Part shown: positions 55,105-64,000 of the stretch, piece after piece | Position numbering within the stretch: position 1 is the first letter of the stretch | Layout: each line of letters begins with the position of its first letter | Source of the DNA: Janthinobacterium lividum | Lineage (GTDB): Bacteria > Pseudomonadota > Gammaproteobacteria > Burkholderiales > Burkholderiaceae_D | Direction of reading: 5' to 3' | DNA: 64,000 bases | Assembly: GCF_023509035.1 (NCBI RefSeq) | Contig: NZ_CP075583.1 | Location: 1,798,001-1,862,000 of the forward strand | Program-made: the position numbers and the translations under genes | The notes under the pieces: generated by a model | What the model saw: only the letters and a program-made list of their open reading frames with translations | What the model was told of the DNA's origin: nothing | Database searches by the model: none

Positions 55105-57459
55105 TCAGCCGATGGCCGCCATGGACACCGGTTTCAGCTTGGCCGCCAGCGCCTTGCCCTTCTTCGCGCGCTTGCCGAAATGCTCGGCCAGGGCCGTGGC
55201 GCCCAGCGACGCATCCTGCGGTTTTGAGGCCCGGCCGATGCCCGAGACCACCACGCCGCGCTGGGTGATCGGCTGCACGGCCAGCAGCTTGTCCTTGGCA
55301 TCGAGGTCGATCAGCTTGACGCCCGTGCCGCCCTTGGACAGGGTCTTCATTTCATCGAGGCCGAACACCAGCAGGCGCGCGCCTTCCGTCAGGCAGGCCA
55401 GGGCGCTGGCCGCATCGGGGATGACTTTCGGCGCCAGAGGCACGTCGCCGTCATCAAGGGTGATGAAGGCCTTGCCGCCTTTCAGGCGGCTCGTCATGTC
55501 GCCCGCCTTGGCAATGAAGCCGTAGCCGGCGCTCGTCGCCAGCAGCAAGCTGGTGGCGCCATTGCCTGCAAAGTAATGGAGGATGCGCACGGCGTTGCCC
55601 GGCGTGCCGCCGCTCAGGTCGCACAAGGTCGTGATCGGCACGCCGTCACCGCGCGCATTGGGCAGCGCCGAGACGGGAACCGAGTAAATCTTGCCGTTGT
55701 TGCCAAAGCCGAGCAGGGTGTCGACCGTGCGGCATTCGAAGGCGCCATGCAGGCTGTCGCCCGCCTTGAACGTGAACTGCGCCGCATCGTGGCCGATGCC
55801 GGTGCGTGCGCGCACCCAGCCTTTTTCCGAAATGATGACGGTGACCGGCTCATCGACGACCTTCTGTTCCGCCACGGCTTTTTGCGCTTCTTCGATCAGG
55901 GTGCGGCGCGCGTCGCCGAACTGCTTGGCGTCCGCTTCGATTTCGCGGATGATGGCGCGCTTCATCGACCCCGGGTTGTCGAGCAGGTCTTGCAACGACT
56001 TTTCTTCCTTGCGCAGCTCGGCCAGCTCTTGCTGGATCTTGATCGTTTCCAGGCGCGCCAGCTGGCGCAAGCGGATTTCCAGGATGTCGTCGGCCTGGCG
56101 TTCGGACAGCTTGAACGCTTCGATCAGGGCCGCCTTCGGTTCATCCGAATTGCGGATGATCTGGATCACCTTGTCGATATTGAGCAGGATCGCTTCGCGT
56201 CCTTCCAGGATATGGATGCGGTCCTTGACCTTGCCCAGTTTGTAGCCTGTGCGGCGCGTGACGGTCTCGAAGCGGAAATCGATCCACTCGCGCAGGATGT
56301 CGCCCAGCCCTTTTTGGCGCGGACGACCATCGCCGCCGATCATCACCAGGTTGATCGAGGTCGACGATTCCAGCGAGGTGTGCGCCAGCAGCATCAGCAT
56401 GAATTCCGTCTGGTCCTGGTTCTTCGACTTCGGTTCGAACACCAGGCGCACGGGTGCGGCGCGGCCCGATTCGTCGCGGATGGTGTCGAGCGAATTGAGG
56501 ATCAGCGCCTTCAGGGCCACCTGGTCCGGCGACAGCGCCTTCTTGCCCAGCTTGATCTTCGGATTCGTCAGTTCCTCGATTTCTTCCAGCACCTTTTGCG
56601 ACGAGGTGCCCGGCGGCAGTTCCGTCACGACGGCTTGCCACTGGCCGCGCGCCAGCTCTTCGATCTTCCAGCGCGCGCGCACCTTCATGCTGCCACGGCC
56701 GCTCGCATACATGTCCTGGATCTGCGAGGGCGGCGTGATGATCTGGCCGCCGCCGGGGAAGTCGGGGCCGGGAATGATGGCCATCAGCTCGGCGTGCGTC
56801 ATCTTCGGATCGCGGATCATGGCGACAGCTGCTTTTGCCACTTCCGCCAGATTGTGCGACGGGATTTCCGTCGCCAGGCCGACGGCGATGCCGGAGGCGC
56901 CGTTCAGCAGCACCATCGGCAGGCGCGCCGGCAGCAGCTTCGGTTCTTCCGTCGAACCGTCGTAGTTGGGCTGGAAGTCCACCGTGCCCATGCCGATTTC
57001 ATCCATCAGTAGCTTGGCGATCGGCGTCAGGCGCGCTTCCGTGTAACGCATGGCCGCCGCGCCATCACCGTCGCGCGAGCCGAAGTTGCCCTGGCCATCG
57101 ATCAGCGGGTAGCGCAGCGAGAAATCCTGCGCCATGCGCACCAGCGCGTCGTACACGGACTGGTCGCCGTGCGGATGCAATTTACCCAGCACGTCGCCGA
57201 CCACGGCCGCCGATTTGCGGGGCTTCGCCGTGGAATTGAGTCCCAGCTCATTCATCGCATACAGGATGCGGCGCTGCACGGGCTTCTGGCCGTCGCAGAC
57301 GTCGGGCAGGGCGCGGCCCTTGACGACGGAGATGGCGTAATCGAGATAGGCGCGCTCGGCGAAAGTGGAGAGGGTCAGCGCTTCGCCGTCGAATACCGGT
57401 TCATCCGGCTCGATCGGCTCAGGCTGGGCATCGTCAAATAAATTGGTTTGTGTGGACAT
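55105..57459 (-). CDS. parC: DNA topoisomerase IV subunit A
   Basis: Catalytic breakage-reunion subunit of topoisomerase IV, which decatenates chromosomes. 784 residues. Landmarks: [32 protein letters not shown], active-site Tyr in [12 protein letters not shown] (near residue 138), a winged-helix/tower region to about 490, coiled coil ([22 protein letters not shown]) and a C-terminal beta-pinwheel region. Starts with a short acidic tail ([10 protein letters not shown]). Last gene of the parE-hscC-J-parC run, 48 bases after the J-domain gene. Confidence 0.97.
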   Translation of the reverse strand: MSTQTNLFDDAQPEPIEPDEPVFDGEALTLSTFAERAYLDYAISVVKGRALPDVCDGQKPVQRRILYAMNELGLNSTAKPRKSAAVVGDVLGKLHPHGDQSVYDALVRMAQDFSLRYPLIDGQGNFGSRDGDGAAAMRYTEARLTPIAKLLMDEIGMGTVDFQPNYDGSTEEPKLLPARLPMVLLNGASGIAVGLATEIPSHNLAEVAKAAVAMIRDPKMTHAELMAIIPGPDFPGGGQIITPPSQIQDMYASGRGSMKVRARWKIEELARGQWQAVVTELPPGTSSQKVLEEIEELTNPKIKLGKKALSPDQVALKALILNSLDTIRDESGRAAPVRLVFEPKSKNQDQTEFMLMLLAHTSLESSTSINLVMIGGDGRPRQKGLGDILREWIDFRFETVTRRTGYKLGKVKDRIHILEGREAILLNIDKVIQIIRNSDEPKAALIEAFKLSERQADDILEIRLRQLARLETIKIQQELAELRKEEKSLQDLLDNPGSMKRAIIREIEADAKQFGDARRTLIEEAQKAVAEQKVVDEPVTVIISEKGWVRARTGIGHDAAQFTFKAGDSLHGAFECRTVDTLLGFGNNGKIYSVPVSALPNARGDGVPITTLCDLSGGTPGNAVRILHYFAGNGATSLLLATSAGYGFIAKAGDMTSRLKGGKAFITLDDGDVPLAPKVIPDAASALACLTEGARLLVFGLDEMKTLSKGGTGVKLIDLDAKDKLLAVQPITQRGVVVSGIGRASKPQDASLGATALAEHFGKRAKKGKALAAKLKPVSMAAIG

Positions 57460-57507
57460 GGCGCTTGTTTCGGTGTTAAGTGGTTGCGGTTGAATTCGTG
57501 GGGCTGA

Positions 57508-59313
57508 TTATGACAGCCCGGGTTTGGCTGACGACAGCCGGTAAGTCAGATACATATAGCGCACGGTGAAATACAGCACGGCCATGGCTACTTCGATGCT
57601 GTGATGCATGATGGGTTGCGCCCCCATTGCCGGGGCCAGGTTGGCCAGCACGACGCTGGCGATGGACGGCGCCAGCACCAGCGGCCACATGCTCCGCCAC
57701 TTGAAATCGCTGGGGGAAAACAGCAAGCCGGCGCAGGACCAGGCATACAGCGCGGCGCCGACGAGGGCGGCCGGCAGCTGCTGCACATACAGTAACGACA
57801 GCAAGCCCGCACAGCCGGTCAGCCATGCCACGCGCAGGCGCGGCAAGAGCGCCTCTGGCCAGTCGCAATCGCCATACAGGCCGGTGGCGCTGCGCAGGGC
57901 CAGCGCCGCCAGGCAAAATATCAAGGGCATGGCCTCGCCGACGGCCAGCGCCGACTGGCCTTTGCCGCTCATGAACATGGCGCCGAACAGCGACAGGCCG
58001 AGGACAAGGAGCAGCAGCGTGCCATGCAGCAGCTGGCGGTTCATCGCATAGGCGAGCAGGGCCGACGCGCACAAGCCGGCCGAGGTAATGAGGCGCATGG
58101 TCTCGCTGCGTTCGGGCAGAAACAGCAGCAAGGCCAGCACGAGATAGGGCACGATCCAGCTCAGTTGCCGCAAGCCGGGCCGCTTCCACAGCACGGGCAG
58201 GCGTTCCTGCAGCGACTCTTGCAGCGCTTCCAGGCGCGTGAACAGCGGCTGCGGCCAGCGCAAGGCATGCATGGCCAGCAGCGCGAAGGCGAGGGCCTGG
58301 AAGCCCAGCAGGCTGGAATAGGCCGCCGTGTCGCCGAGCTTGAAGCCGGCCGCATCGAGCACGCCCGCGAGCATGAAGTGAAGCACGAAACCCAGACCGC
58401 CCGAAGCGAGCGCCGTCTGCTTGAAGTAGCGCTTGGAGAAAACCGCCTGCTCCCATTGCTCAAACAAATCCGTATCGAGCTTGTAGGCCAGCATCTCGGC
58501 GTGCTGCCAGCGTATGGCGTGCAGCAGCTCGCGCAGCTGCAGCGTGAATTTTTGGTCGAACAGCTGGCGCGCATAGGCTGATGGCGGCTGTTGCGACATG
58601 ATGCAGTCCAGGCCAGGGTAGCTGTCGCGATTGTCGCTGAAATGGGCGAACGAGCGGTCCGCCCGGTAGCGCTGCACGGCGCCGCGCACCAGGTCCGCAT
58701 GACTGCGCGCCAGGTAGGAAAAATCGCGGTCCCAGCCCAGCTGCTCGAACAGGGCCTGGCGCAGCGCCAGGTCATAGCCGGCGCTGGCGCAATAGCGCAG
58801 CGCGCATAGCTCGAATTCCTCGCGCACGTCGAGGTTCAGCATGGCGTCGTCCTGCAGCATGCGGGCCAGCACATCGCCGGCATCGGCGTGCCGCGTCAGC
58901 GCCAGGCAGCCTTGCCACAGGTTGGCCGCTTCCTGCGCCGGATCGATGACGACCACGCCCCATTGTTCTGGCGGTGACGTTTGCTCCTGGGCTATGACGC
59001 CCCACAGTTCTGCGGGCGGCTCCTGCGCGGCGTCGTCGATGACGCCCCACAGCTCGGCCGGTTCCATGGGGGGCGCTTCTGCTTCGGCCGCCACCGCTTG
59101 TGGTTCCGGCAATTCCTCGGCAAACAGGTGCGCATGGCGCAGCGCGTATTCATACGCTTCGCGCAGTTCCTGGAAGGCGGCCGGATCGTCTTCGGGACGC
59201 GTCACCTTCAAGCGCTTCGCATACGCGCGCTTGAGGGCGCGCTCGTCACCGGTCGGCTCCGTGCCCAGGATTGCCCACAGGCTGCGCTGTCCGTTGTGCA
59301 TGCCGCCGTCCAT
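57508..59313 (-). CDS. J-domain-like membrane protein, partner of HscC, with degenerate HPD motif
   Basis: A 601-residue protein. Residues 10-60 form a J-domain-like helix hairpin (LWAILGTEPTGDERALKRAY ... RPEDDPAAFQELREAYEYAL) in which the HPD tripeptide that stimulates Hsp70 ATPase is replaced by RPE. Three short repeats, AELWGVI, AELWGVI, PEQWGVV, follow (about 85-125). A cytoplasmic middle domain (130-290) precedes about eight TM helices. This is the DjlB/DjlC type that accompanies HscC in enterobacteria. The ATG follows the hscC stop directly (TAAATG), so it is translationally linked to it. Confidence 0.82.
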   Translation of the reverse strand: MDGGMHNGQRSLWAILGTEPTGDERALKRAYAKRLKVTRPEDDPAAFQELREAYEYALRHAHLFAEELPEPQAVAAEAEAPPMEPAELWGVIDDAAQEPPAELWGVIAQEQTSPPEQWGVVVIDPAQEAANLWQGCLALTRHADAGDVLARMLQDDAMLNLDVREEFELCALRYCASAGYDLALRQALFEQLGWDRDFSYLARSHADLVRGAVQRYRADRSFAHFSDNRDSYPGLDCIMSQQPPSAYARQLFDQKFTLQLRELLHAIRWQHAEMLAYKLDTDLFEQWEQAVFSKRYFKQTALASGGLGFVLHFMLAGVLDAAGFKLGDTAAYSSLLGFQALAFALLAMHALRWPQPLFTRLEALQESLQERLPVLWKRPGLRQLSWIVPYLVLALLLFLPERSETMRLITSAGLCASALLAYAMNRQLLHGTLLLLVLGLSLFGAMFMSGKGQSALAVGEAMPLIFCLAALALRSATGLYGDCDWPEALLPRLRVAWLTGCAGLLSLLYVQQLPAALVGAALYAWSCAGLLFSPSDFKWRSMWPLVLAPSIASVVLANLAPAMGAQPIMHHSIEVAMAVLYFTVRYMYLTYRLSSAKPGLS

Positions 59314-61023
59314 TTACAGGAAGCTCTCGCTCTCGACCTGGCGCAACACGTCGTCGAGCGCCTGGCGCGCCTTGCGGATGGTGTTCGGGTCCTGCGTTTC
59401 CAGCGCGGCCTGGAAGTTGGCCGTGTGCGCTGCCAGATACTGGCGTACGTCGCCCAGCGACTGTTCGTACAGCCGGTCGGCGCGCGTGACCAGGGTGCGG
59501 TTTTCCATCTGCTCGCGCGGGTGGATCTTCAGGTCGGTCAATTCTGCAAAGCGCTGCTCGATCTGCTCTGGCGTCATCACGCCTGCGTTGTCGCTGATGA
59601 TCATCTTGTGGCGTTCCTGCGTGGCCAGCACCGTCACTTCCGCTTCCAGCACGCCGCTGACGTCGTAGGTGAAGCGCACGTCGATGCCGATCTCGCCCGC
59701 TTTTTTCGCGGGAATCGGGAAGCTGATCTTGCCGAGGAAGACGTTGTCAGCCACCAGGCGCGACTCGCCCTGGAAGATTGCCACGTTGATTTCCTTCTGG
59801 TTGTCGTAAATGGTGGTGATGTTTTCCGTGCGCGAGACGGGCACCACGGAGTTGCGCTCGATGATGGGCAGGTAATGCCCGCCCTCATACTGGTTCGGGC
59901 CAATCTGGCGCGAAATCGAAATGCCCAGCGAATATGGCGCCACGTCCGTCATGACCACTTCGTCGAGGGCCGCGTCGCGCATCTTGAGGCCGGCCTGCAC
60001 GGCGGCGCCCAGCGCCACGGCTTCGTCCGGGTCCAGGTGAATGGCGGGGAAGCGGCCGAACATGCGCGACACGAGCTTGCGCACCAGCGGCATGCGCGTG
60101 GCGCCGCCGGCCAGCACCACTTCATCGAGTTCCGCGGCGCGGATGGTGGCGTCGCGCAGCGCCCGTTCCACGGGCAGGCGCAGGCGGGCCAGCAGGGGCT
60201 CGCACAGCTGCGCCAGTTTATCTTCGCTGATCTCCCAGCTGTATTCCTTGTCCTGGTAGCGCGTGGCCATGCGTACGGATGGCTGGTCAGACAGCAGGCG
60301 CTTGACGCGCTCGGCTTCATCGCGCAGCAACTGCTGCTGGCGCGGATCGAACAGGCGGCTGCCGGCTGCGTCACGCAAGCCGCTGCCTTCCAGGAAGGCG
60401 TCGACCAGCACCGTGACGAAGTCTTCGCCGCCGAGGAAATTGTCGCCGGCCGAGGCGCGCACTTCCATCACGCCTTCGAACAGCTCCAGGATCGACACGT
60501 CAAACGTGCCGCCGCCCAGGTCGAAGACGAGAAATTTGCTTTCCTGTTCCTTGTCGCGGATGCCGTAGGCCAGCGCGGCGGCCGTCGGTTCGTTCAGCAG
60601 CCGCTCCACGCGCAAGCCCGCCAGCTGGCCGGCGATGCGCGTGGCCTTGCGCTGGGCGTCGCTGAAATACGCGGGCACGGTGATGATGGCTTCCTCGACC
60701 TTGTGGCCCAGGAAGGCTTCGGCATCTTCCTTCAGCGCGCGCAGCACCATCGACGACAGTTCTTCCGGACGGAATTGCTGCGTGCCGAGGGAGATCTTCT
60801 TTTCACTGCCCATGTAGCGCTTGAAGACGGCCGCCGTCAATTGCGGGTGCGTCTGCAGGCGCTCGCGCGCCGCGCGGCCCACCAGTACGGTGCCGTCGTC
60901 ATCGATGCTCACGCACGACGGCGTCAGGTGTTCACCGAGCGCATTCGGGATGATGGAAGCCTTGCCGTCGCGCCAGATGGCGACCAGGCTGTTGGTGGTG
61001 CCCAGGTCGATACCGATGATCAT
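59314..61023 (-). CDS. hscC: HscC-type Hsp70 chaperone
   Basis: A 569-residue Hsp70 with the N-terminal ATPase MIIGIDLGTTNSLVAIW, PAYFSDAQRKATRIAG, VFDLGGGTFDVSILE, VVLAGGATRMPLV, and a shortened peptide-binding region; 569 residues against about 640 in DnaK means the C-terminal lid is truncated, as in HscC. The linker (YSLGISI...) is present. HscC proteins cooperate with membrane J-proteins of the Djl group, and one is encoded immediately downstream. Start overlaps the parE stop (TGATG). Confidence 0.93.
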   Translation of the reverse strand: MIIGIDLGTTNSLVAIWRDGKASIIPNALGEHLTPSCVSIDDDGTVLVGRAARERLQTHPQLTAAVFKRYMGSEKKISLGTQQFRPEELSSMVLRALKEDAEAFLGHKVEEAIITVPAYFSDAQRKATRIAGQLAGLRVERLLNEPTAAALAYGIRDKEQESKFLVFDLGGGTFDVSILELFEGVMEVRASAGDNFLGGEDFVTVLVDAFLEGSGLRDAAGSRLFDPRQQQLLRDEAERVKRLLSDQPSVRMATRYQDKEYSWEISEDKLAQLCEPLLARLRLPVERALRDATIRAAELDEVVLAGGATRMPLVRKLVSRMFGRFPAIHLDPDEAVALGAAVQAGLKMRDAALDEVVMTDVAPYSLGISISRQIGPNQYEGGHYLPIIERNSVVPVSRTENITTIYDNQKEINVAIFQGESRLVADNVFLGKISFPIPAKKAGEIGIDVRFTYDVSGVLEAEVTVLATQERHKMIISDNAGVMTPEQIEQRFAELTDLKIHPREQMENRTLVTRADRLYEQSLGDVRQYLAAHTANFQAALETQDPNTIRKARQALDDVLRQVESESFL

Positions 61024-63020
61024 CAGATATCCGCCTCCGCCTCATTGCCGTGTTCTTCGATCCAGGCGCGGCGTCCTGCCGCTTCGCCTTTGCCCATCAA
61101 CATATTGAAGCGGGAAGCGGAGGCCATGTGGTCGATTTCCCCGAGCGTGACGGGCAGCAAACGGCGCGTGTCCGGGTTCATCGTCGTTTCCCACAGCTGC
61201 TCGGCGTTCATCTCGCCCAGGCCCTTGAAGCGCGAGATCGACCAGGCGCCCTGTTTCACGCCTTCCTTGCGCAGCTTGTCTTCGATGGCGACCAATTCGC
61301 CGTCGTCGAGCGCGTAGATTTTCTGCATCGGCTTCTTGCCGCGCGCCGGCGCGTCCACGCGGTACAAAGGCGGGCGGGCGATGCAGATGTGGCCCTTGTT
61401 GATCAGCGCGGGGAAGTGCTTGAAGAAGAGCGTCAGCAGCAGTACCTGGATGTGCGAGCCGTCCACGTCCGCGTCCGACAGGATGCAAATCTTGCCGTAG
61501 CGCAGACCGGACAGGTCGGGCGAGTCACCCACGCTATGCGGGTCGACGCCGATGGCGACCGCAATGTCGTGGATCTCGTTATTGGCGAACAGGCGGTCGC
61601 GGTCCGTCTCCCACGAGTTCAAGACCTTGCCGCGCAGGGGCAGGATCGCCTGGAATTCCTTGTCGCGGCCCATCTTGGCCGAACCGCCCGCCGAGTCGCC
61701 CTCGACGAGGAACAGTTCATTGCGCGTGATGTCCGACGATTCGCAGTCGGTCAGCTTGCCCGGCAAGACGGCCACGCCCGAGGATTTTTTCTTTTCCACC
61801 TTTTGCAGCGAACGCTGGCGCGATTGCGCCTGCTTGATCACCAGCTCGGCCAGCTTCTTGCCGTAGTCGACGTGCTGGTTCAGCCACAGTTCCAGCGGCG
61901 GCTTGGTGAAGGTCGAAACGAGTCGCACGGCGTCGCGCGAGTTCAGGCGCTCCTTGATCTGACCCTGGAATTGCGGGTCCAGCACTTTCGCCGACAGCAC
62001 GAAGGAAGCGCGCGCGAACACGTCTTCCGGCAGCAGCTTCACGCCTTTCGGCAGCAGCGAGTGCATTTCGACGAAGTTTTTCATGGCGCCGAACAGGCCG
62101 TCGCGCAAGCCCGATTCGTGCGTGCCGCCATTCGAGGTGGGAATCAGGTTGACATACGATTCGCGCACGATGGCGCCTTCTTCCGTCCACGCCACTACCC
62201 AGGCCGCGCCTTCGCCTTCGGCAAAGCCTTCCGAGTCCGGGCCCGCGTACTGTGCGCCTTCGAACAGGGGAATCAGGGTTTCGCCATTCGATACCTGTGC
62301 CAGCGTTTCGGTCAGGTAACCGCGCAAGCCTTCCGCGTACTGCCAGGTCTGCGTGTCGCCGGTTTTCGCGTTGGTCAGGGTGACGGTCACGCCGGGCAGC
62401 AGCACGGCCTTCGAGCGGAGCAGGCGCTGCAGCTCGGTTTGCGAGATGTTGGGCGAATCAAAGTATTTTGCATCGGGCCAGGCCGTGACGCGCGTGCCCG
62501 ACTTCTTGCCGTCGCGCGGAGCGGGGCGGGAATTCAGGGGCTCGATCACGTCGCCATTGGCAAACACCATGTGATGCAAGCCGTTGCCGTCGCTTTCCTT
62601 GCGCCAGACGGTGATTTCCAGGCGCGTCGACAGCGCATTGGTGACGGACACGCCGACGCCGTGCAAGCCGCCCGAGAACGCGTAGGCGCCGCCCGAGCCC
62701 TTGTCGAACTTGCCGCCCGCGTGCAGCCGTGTAAACACGATTTCCACCGTCGGCACGCCTTCTTCCGGGTGCAGGCCGACGGGAATGCCGCGGCCATTGT
62801 CTTCGACGGTGATGCTGCCATCCGTGTTTTGCGTCACGGCGATATGCGTGCAATGACCGCCCAGCGCCTCGTCGGAGGCATTGTCGATCACTTCCTGAAT
62901 GATGTGCAGCGGATTTTCAGTGCGGGTGTACATCCCCGGGCGCTGCTTGACGGGTTCCAGTCCTTTCAGGACACGGATGGATGATTCGCTGTAGTCGGAT
63001 GCTGGTTTTTTAGTGGCCAT
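61023..63020 (-). CDS. parE: DNA topoisomerase IV subunit B
   Basis: ATPase subunit of topoisomerase IV. 665 residues: GHKL ATP-binding domain (VIDNASDEALGGHCTHIAV, VEDNGRGIP, GGLHGVGVSVTNALS), transducer, TOPRIM domain (LFLVEGDSAGGSAKMGRDKEFQAILPLRGK, ILSDADVDGSHIQVLLLTLFF) and the C-terminal RFKGLGEMNAEQLWETTM segment. First gene of the operon; ATG 63020, with a LexA-type box 80-95 bases upstream. Codes for the partner of ParC at the other end of the operon. Confidence 0.97.
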   Translation of the reverse strand: MATKKPASDYSESSIRVLKGLEPVKQRPGMYTRTENPLHIIQEVIDNASDEALGGHCTHIAVTQNTDGSITVEDNGRGIPVGLHPEEGVPTVEIVFTRLHAGGKFDKGSGGAYAFSGGLHGVGVSVTNALSTRLEITVWRKESDGNGLHHMVFANGDVIEPLNSRPAPRDGKKSGTRVTAWPDAKYFDSPNISQTELQRLLRSKAVLLPGVTVTLTNAKTGDTQTWQYAEGLRGYLTETLAQVSNGETLIPLFEGAQYAGPDSEGFAEGEGAAWVVAWTEEGAIVRESYVNLIPTSNGGTHESGLRDGLFGAMKNFVEMHSLLPKGVKLLPEDVFARASFVLSAKVLDPQFQGQIKERLNSRDAVRLVSTFTKPPLELWLNQHVDYGKKLAELVIKQAQSRQRSLQKVEKKKSSGVAVLPGKLTDCESSDITRNELFLVEGDSAGGSAKMGRDKEFQAILPLRGKVLNSWETDRDRLFANNEIHDIAVAIGVDPHSVGDSPDLSGLRYGKICILSDADVDGSHIQVLLLTLFFKHFPALINKGHICIARPPLYRVDAPARGKKPMQKIYALDDGELVAIEDKLRKEGVKQGAWSISRFKGLGEMNAEQLWETTMNPDTRRLLPVTLGEIDHMASASRFNMLMGKGEAAGRRAWIEEHGNEAEADI

Positions 63021-63099
63021 ACGTGTTCAAGCTAAGTAAATACAGTGGTTGGAACGCCAGGCCAGGGCACTGCGGGGCGCAATGACAGCGGCGGCGATA

Positions 63100-63115
63100 A
63101 CTGTATGAATATACA
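63100..63115 (-). promoter_or_regulatory. LexA (SOS) box over the probable parE -10
   Basis: CTGTATGAATATACAG is CTGT-N8-ACAG with flanking AA/TA (consensus TACTGTATATATATACAGTA). On the minus strand the -10-like TATACT (63119-63114) overlaps it. So the parE operon may be LexA-repressed. No -35 element is clear. The 63021-63395 interval otherwise contains only the KdpE-like repeats. Confidence 0.72.
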
Positions 63116-63295
63116 GTATATCCCGTCCAGCGTCACTGGGGGAGGGCAGTGCGGCAGGCATGGCGTCCTTGTGCGGACGCTCGCGCATTCTATCTTGATC
63201 GGCGGGCAATGGCGCTACTCCTTGGCAACAATGGTGCGCTGCGCCCTCCCGTTTTGCGCCTGCAGTGGACGATTTTATGCGGTAAAGCCCCCGTT

Positions 63296-63333
63296 TTTAC
63301 ATCTTGTTTACAGCTGCCTACCCAGTCTTTACG
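63296..63333 (+). promoter_or_regulatory. KdpE-like direct repeats upstream of the kdp operon
   Basis: TTTACA at 63296-63301 and 63307-63312 (11-bp spacing) and TTTACG at 63328-63333 (21 bp further) lie on one helix face. The E. coli KdpE site is a TTTATA/TTTACA pair with the same 11-bp spacing. They sit 63-100 bases upstream of the first kdp reading frame. Confidence 0.6.
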
Positions 63334-63395
63334 AATTTTTTAGACCCTTTTGGCTAATCTGCTCACTATCAAAACAAACCTGTGTGAGGGTGGGA

Positions 63396-63488
63396 ATGGA
63401 TCTCGTGTATCTCGGCTTGATTGCCGTGTTTTTCGTCGTGGCGGCCGGCTTTGCCGTCGCTTGCGACAAATTAGGGAGCGTCAAATGA
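63396..63488 (+). CDS. Small membrane peptide preceding kdpF
   Basis: A 30-residue peptide with one hydrophobic helix (MDLVYLGLIAVFFVVAAGFA) and a short charged end. It has a GAGGGTGGGA region before ATG and overlaps kdpF by ATGA, so it is probably translated. Short leader membrane peptides occur before kdpF in several Burkholderiales. Function unknown. Confidence 0.72.
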   Translation: MDLVYLGLIAVFFVVAAGFAVACDKLGSVK

Positions 63489-63574
63489 ACGCGTTTTATG
63501 TGCTGGGCGCCGTGGTCTCGGCTGGCCTGCTCGTGTACCTGCTGGTGGCGCTGCTGAAGGCGGAGGAACTGTGA
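63485..63574 (+). CDS. kdpF: Potassium-transporting ATPase small subunit KdpF
   Basis: A 29-residue single-TM peptide ([20 protein letters not shown] ... KAEEL), the size and plan of KdpF, which stabilises the KdpFABC complex. ATG 63485 overlaps the preceding stop (ATGA), and the next gene overlaps its own stop (ATGATGA). It is too short for ordinary gene calling but its position between the small peptide and kdpA is decisive. Confidence 0.9.
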   Translation: MNAFYVLGAVVSAGLLVYLLVALLKAEEL

Positions 63575-64000
63575 TGACGACGCAATCGATACTGTTATTG
63601 GTGGCCTTCCTGGCTGTGCTGCTGGCCGCCGGCTATCCGCTGGGCCTGTACATGGCCAGGGTGGCTGGCGATGGCCCCGTGCGCGGCCTGGGCTGGCTGC
63701 AAAAGCTGGAAAACCTGCTGTACCGCTGGTCCGGCCTTCCCGCCGACAAGGCCATGGGCTGGAAAAGCTACGCCATCGCCCTGATCGTTTTCAATACCGT
63801 GGGCGCCGTCTTCGTAGATACGGCCTGCAGCGCCTGCAAGGCTTCTTGCCCTTGAATCCCCAGGGCCTCGGCGCTGTCAGCCCCGATTCCTCGTTCAATA
63901 CCACCGTCAGCTTCGTCGCCAATACCAACTGGCAGGGCTACGGCGGCGAACAGACCATGAGCTACCTGACCCAGATGCTGGGCCTGGCCTGCCAGAACTT
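63571..64000 (+). CDS. kdpA: Potassium-transporting ATPase subunit KdpA, 5' part, frameshifted
   Basis: Potassium-channel-like subunit of the Kdp pump; only the first 143 or so codons are in the window. The frame [21 protein letters not shown] ... FNTVGAVFV is lost at 63815-63818 and stops at 63855. The other frame continues [39 protein letters not shown], the conserved KdpA sequence, to the window end. Two extra bases (GA in GTAGATAC) explain the shift. It may be a sequence error. Confidence 0.87.

Noticed and set aside
58981..61317. 778-codon plus-strand frame opposite hscC and the J-protein
   Set aside because: Antisense shadow; hscC and J-protein motifs lie on the minus strand.

Overview
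The window reads as chromosomal DNA of a high-GC betaproteobacterium. Gene content and protein style (paaYZ next to livGF, a minimal type II secretion-like cluster, DUF3141 / MaoC-Pta / acetate kinase genes, porin + periplasmic protein + MCP trio, parE-hscC-parC linkage, kdpFA) point to Oxalobacteraceae, probably a Janthinobacterium-like organism. The genus is an inference; I could run no search.

Layout. 1-4223 (+): end of a branched-chain/aromatic-acid ABC transporter (livG, livF) followed by paaY and paaZ of phenylacetate degradation, closed by a strong terminator. 4490-7932 (+): structured leader, porin, small PstS-like periplasmic protein and chemoreceptor. 7929-9152 (-): M24 peptidase. 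9198-17844 (-): a compact type II secretion / type IV pilus-like assembly operon (gspF, gspE, PilM-, PilN-, PilO/PilP-like, secretin, three pseudopilins), preceded on the same strand by an M4 metalloprotease (18095-20626), a likely substrate. 21299-23020 (+): an ACT-like protein and a complete IS1595-type element with perfect 8-bp target duplication, inserted in the T-tract of the argH terminator. 24748-26896 (+): small exported peptide, GNAT acetyltransferase, secreted alpha/beta hydrolase.

26934-34912 is a divergent catabolic locus: YfcC-type transporter and M14-like deacylase/dipeptidase on one side; RpiR regulator, TonB-dependent receptor and secreted cyanophycinase on the other. Together they look like an extracellular cyanophycin-scavenging system. 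34903-38377: DUF418 membrane protein with TetR regulator, and an exported M64 peptidase.

38409-51169 (+): two FNR-type boxes exactly 42 bp apart precede fabI, a tripartite ABC efflux pump (OMF lipoprotein, HlyD, fused double-ATPase/permease, second permease), DUF3141, MaoC-phosphotransacetylase and acetate kinase: a candidate low-oxygen regulon. 51384-54917: Ala/Lys-rich exported protein, an M43 protease fused to a seven-bladed lectin-like propeller, a small unknown protein and an orphan LuxR-type HTH. 55105-63020 (-): parE-hscC-J-domain-parC operon with a near-perfect LexA box over its apparent -10. 63296-64000 (+): the start of the kdp potassium-pump operon with KdpE-like direct repeats.

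Quality warning: seven genes carry apparent one- or two-base indels (near 13038, 28425, 30868, 34652, 41535, 41790, 46165, 63817), mostly in homopolymers or GC runs. Most are probably sequence errors, so broken genes are described here with their likely intact extent.
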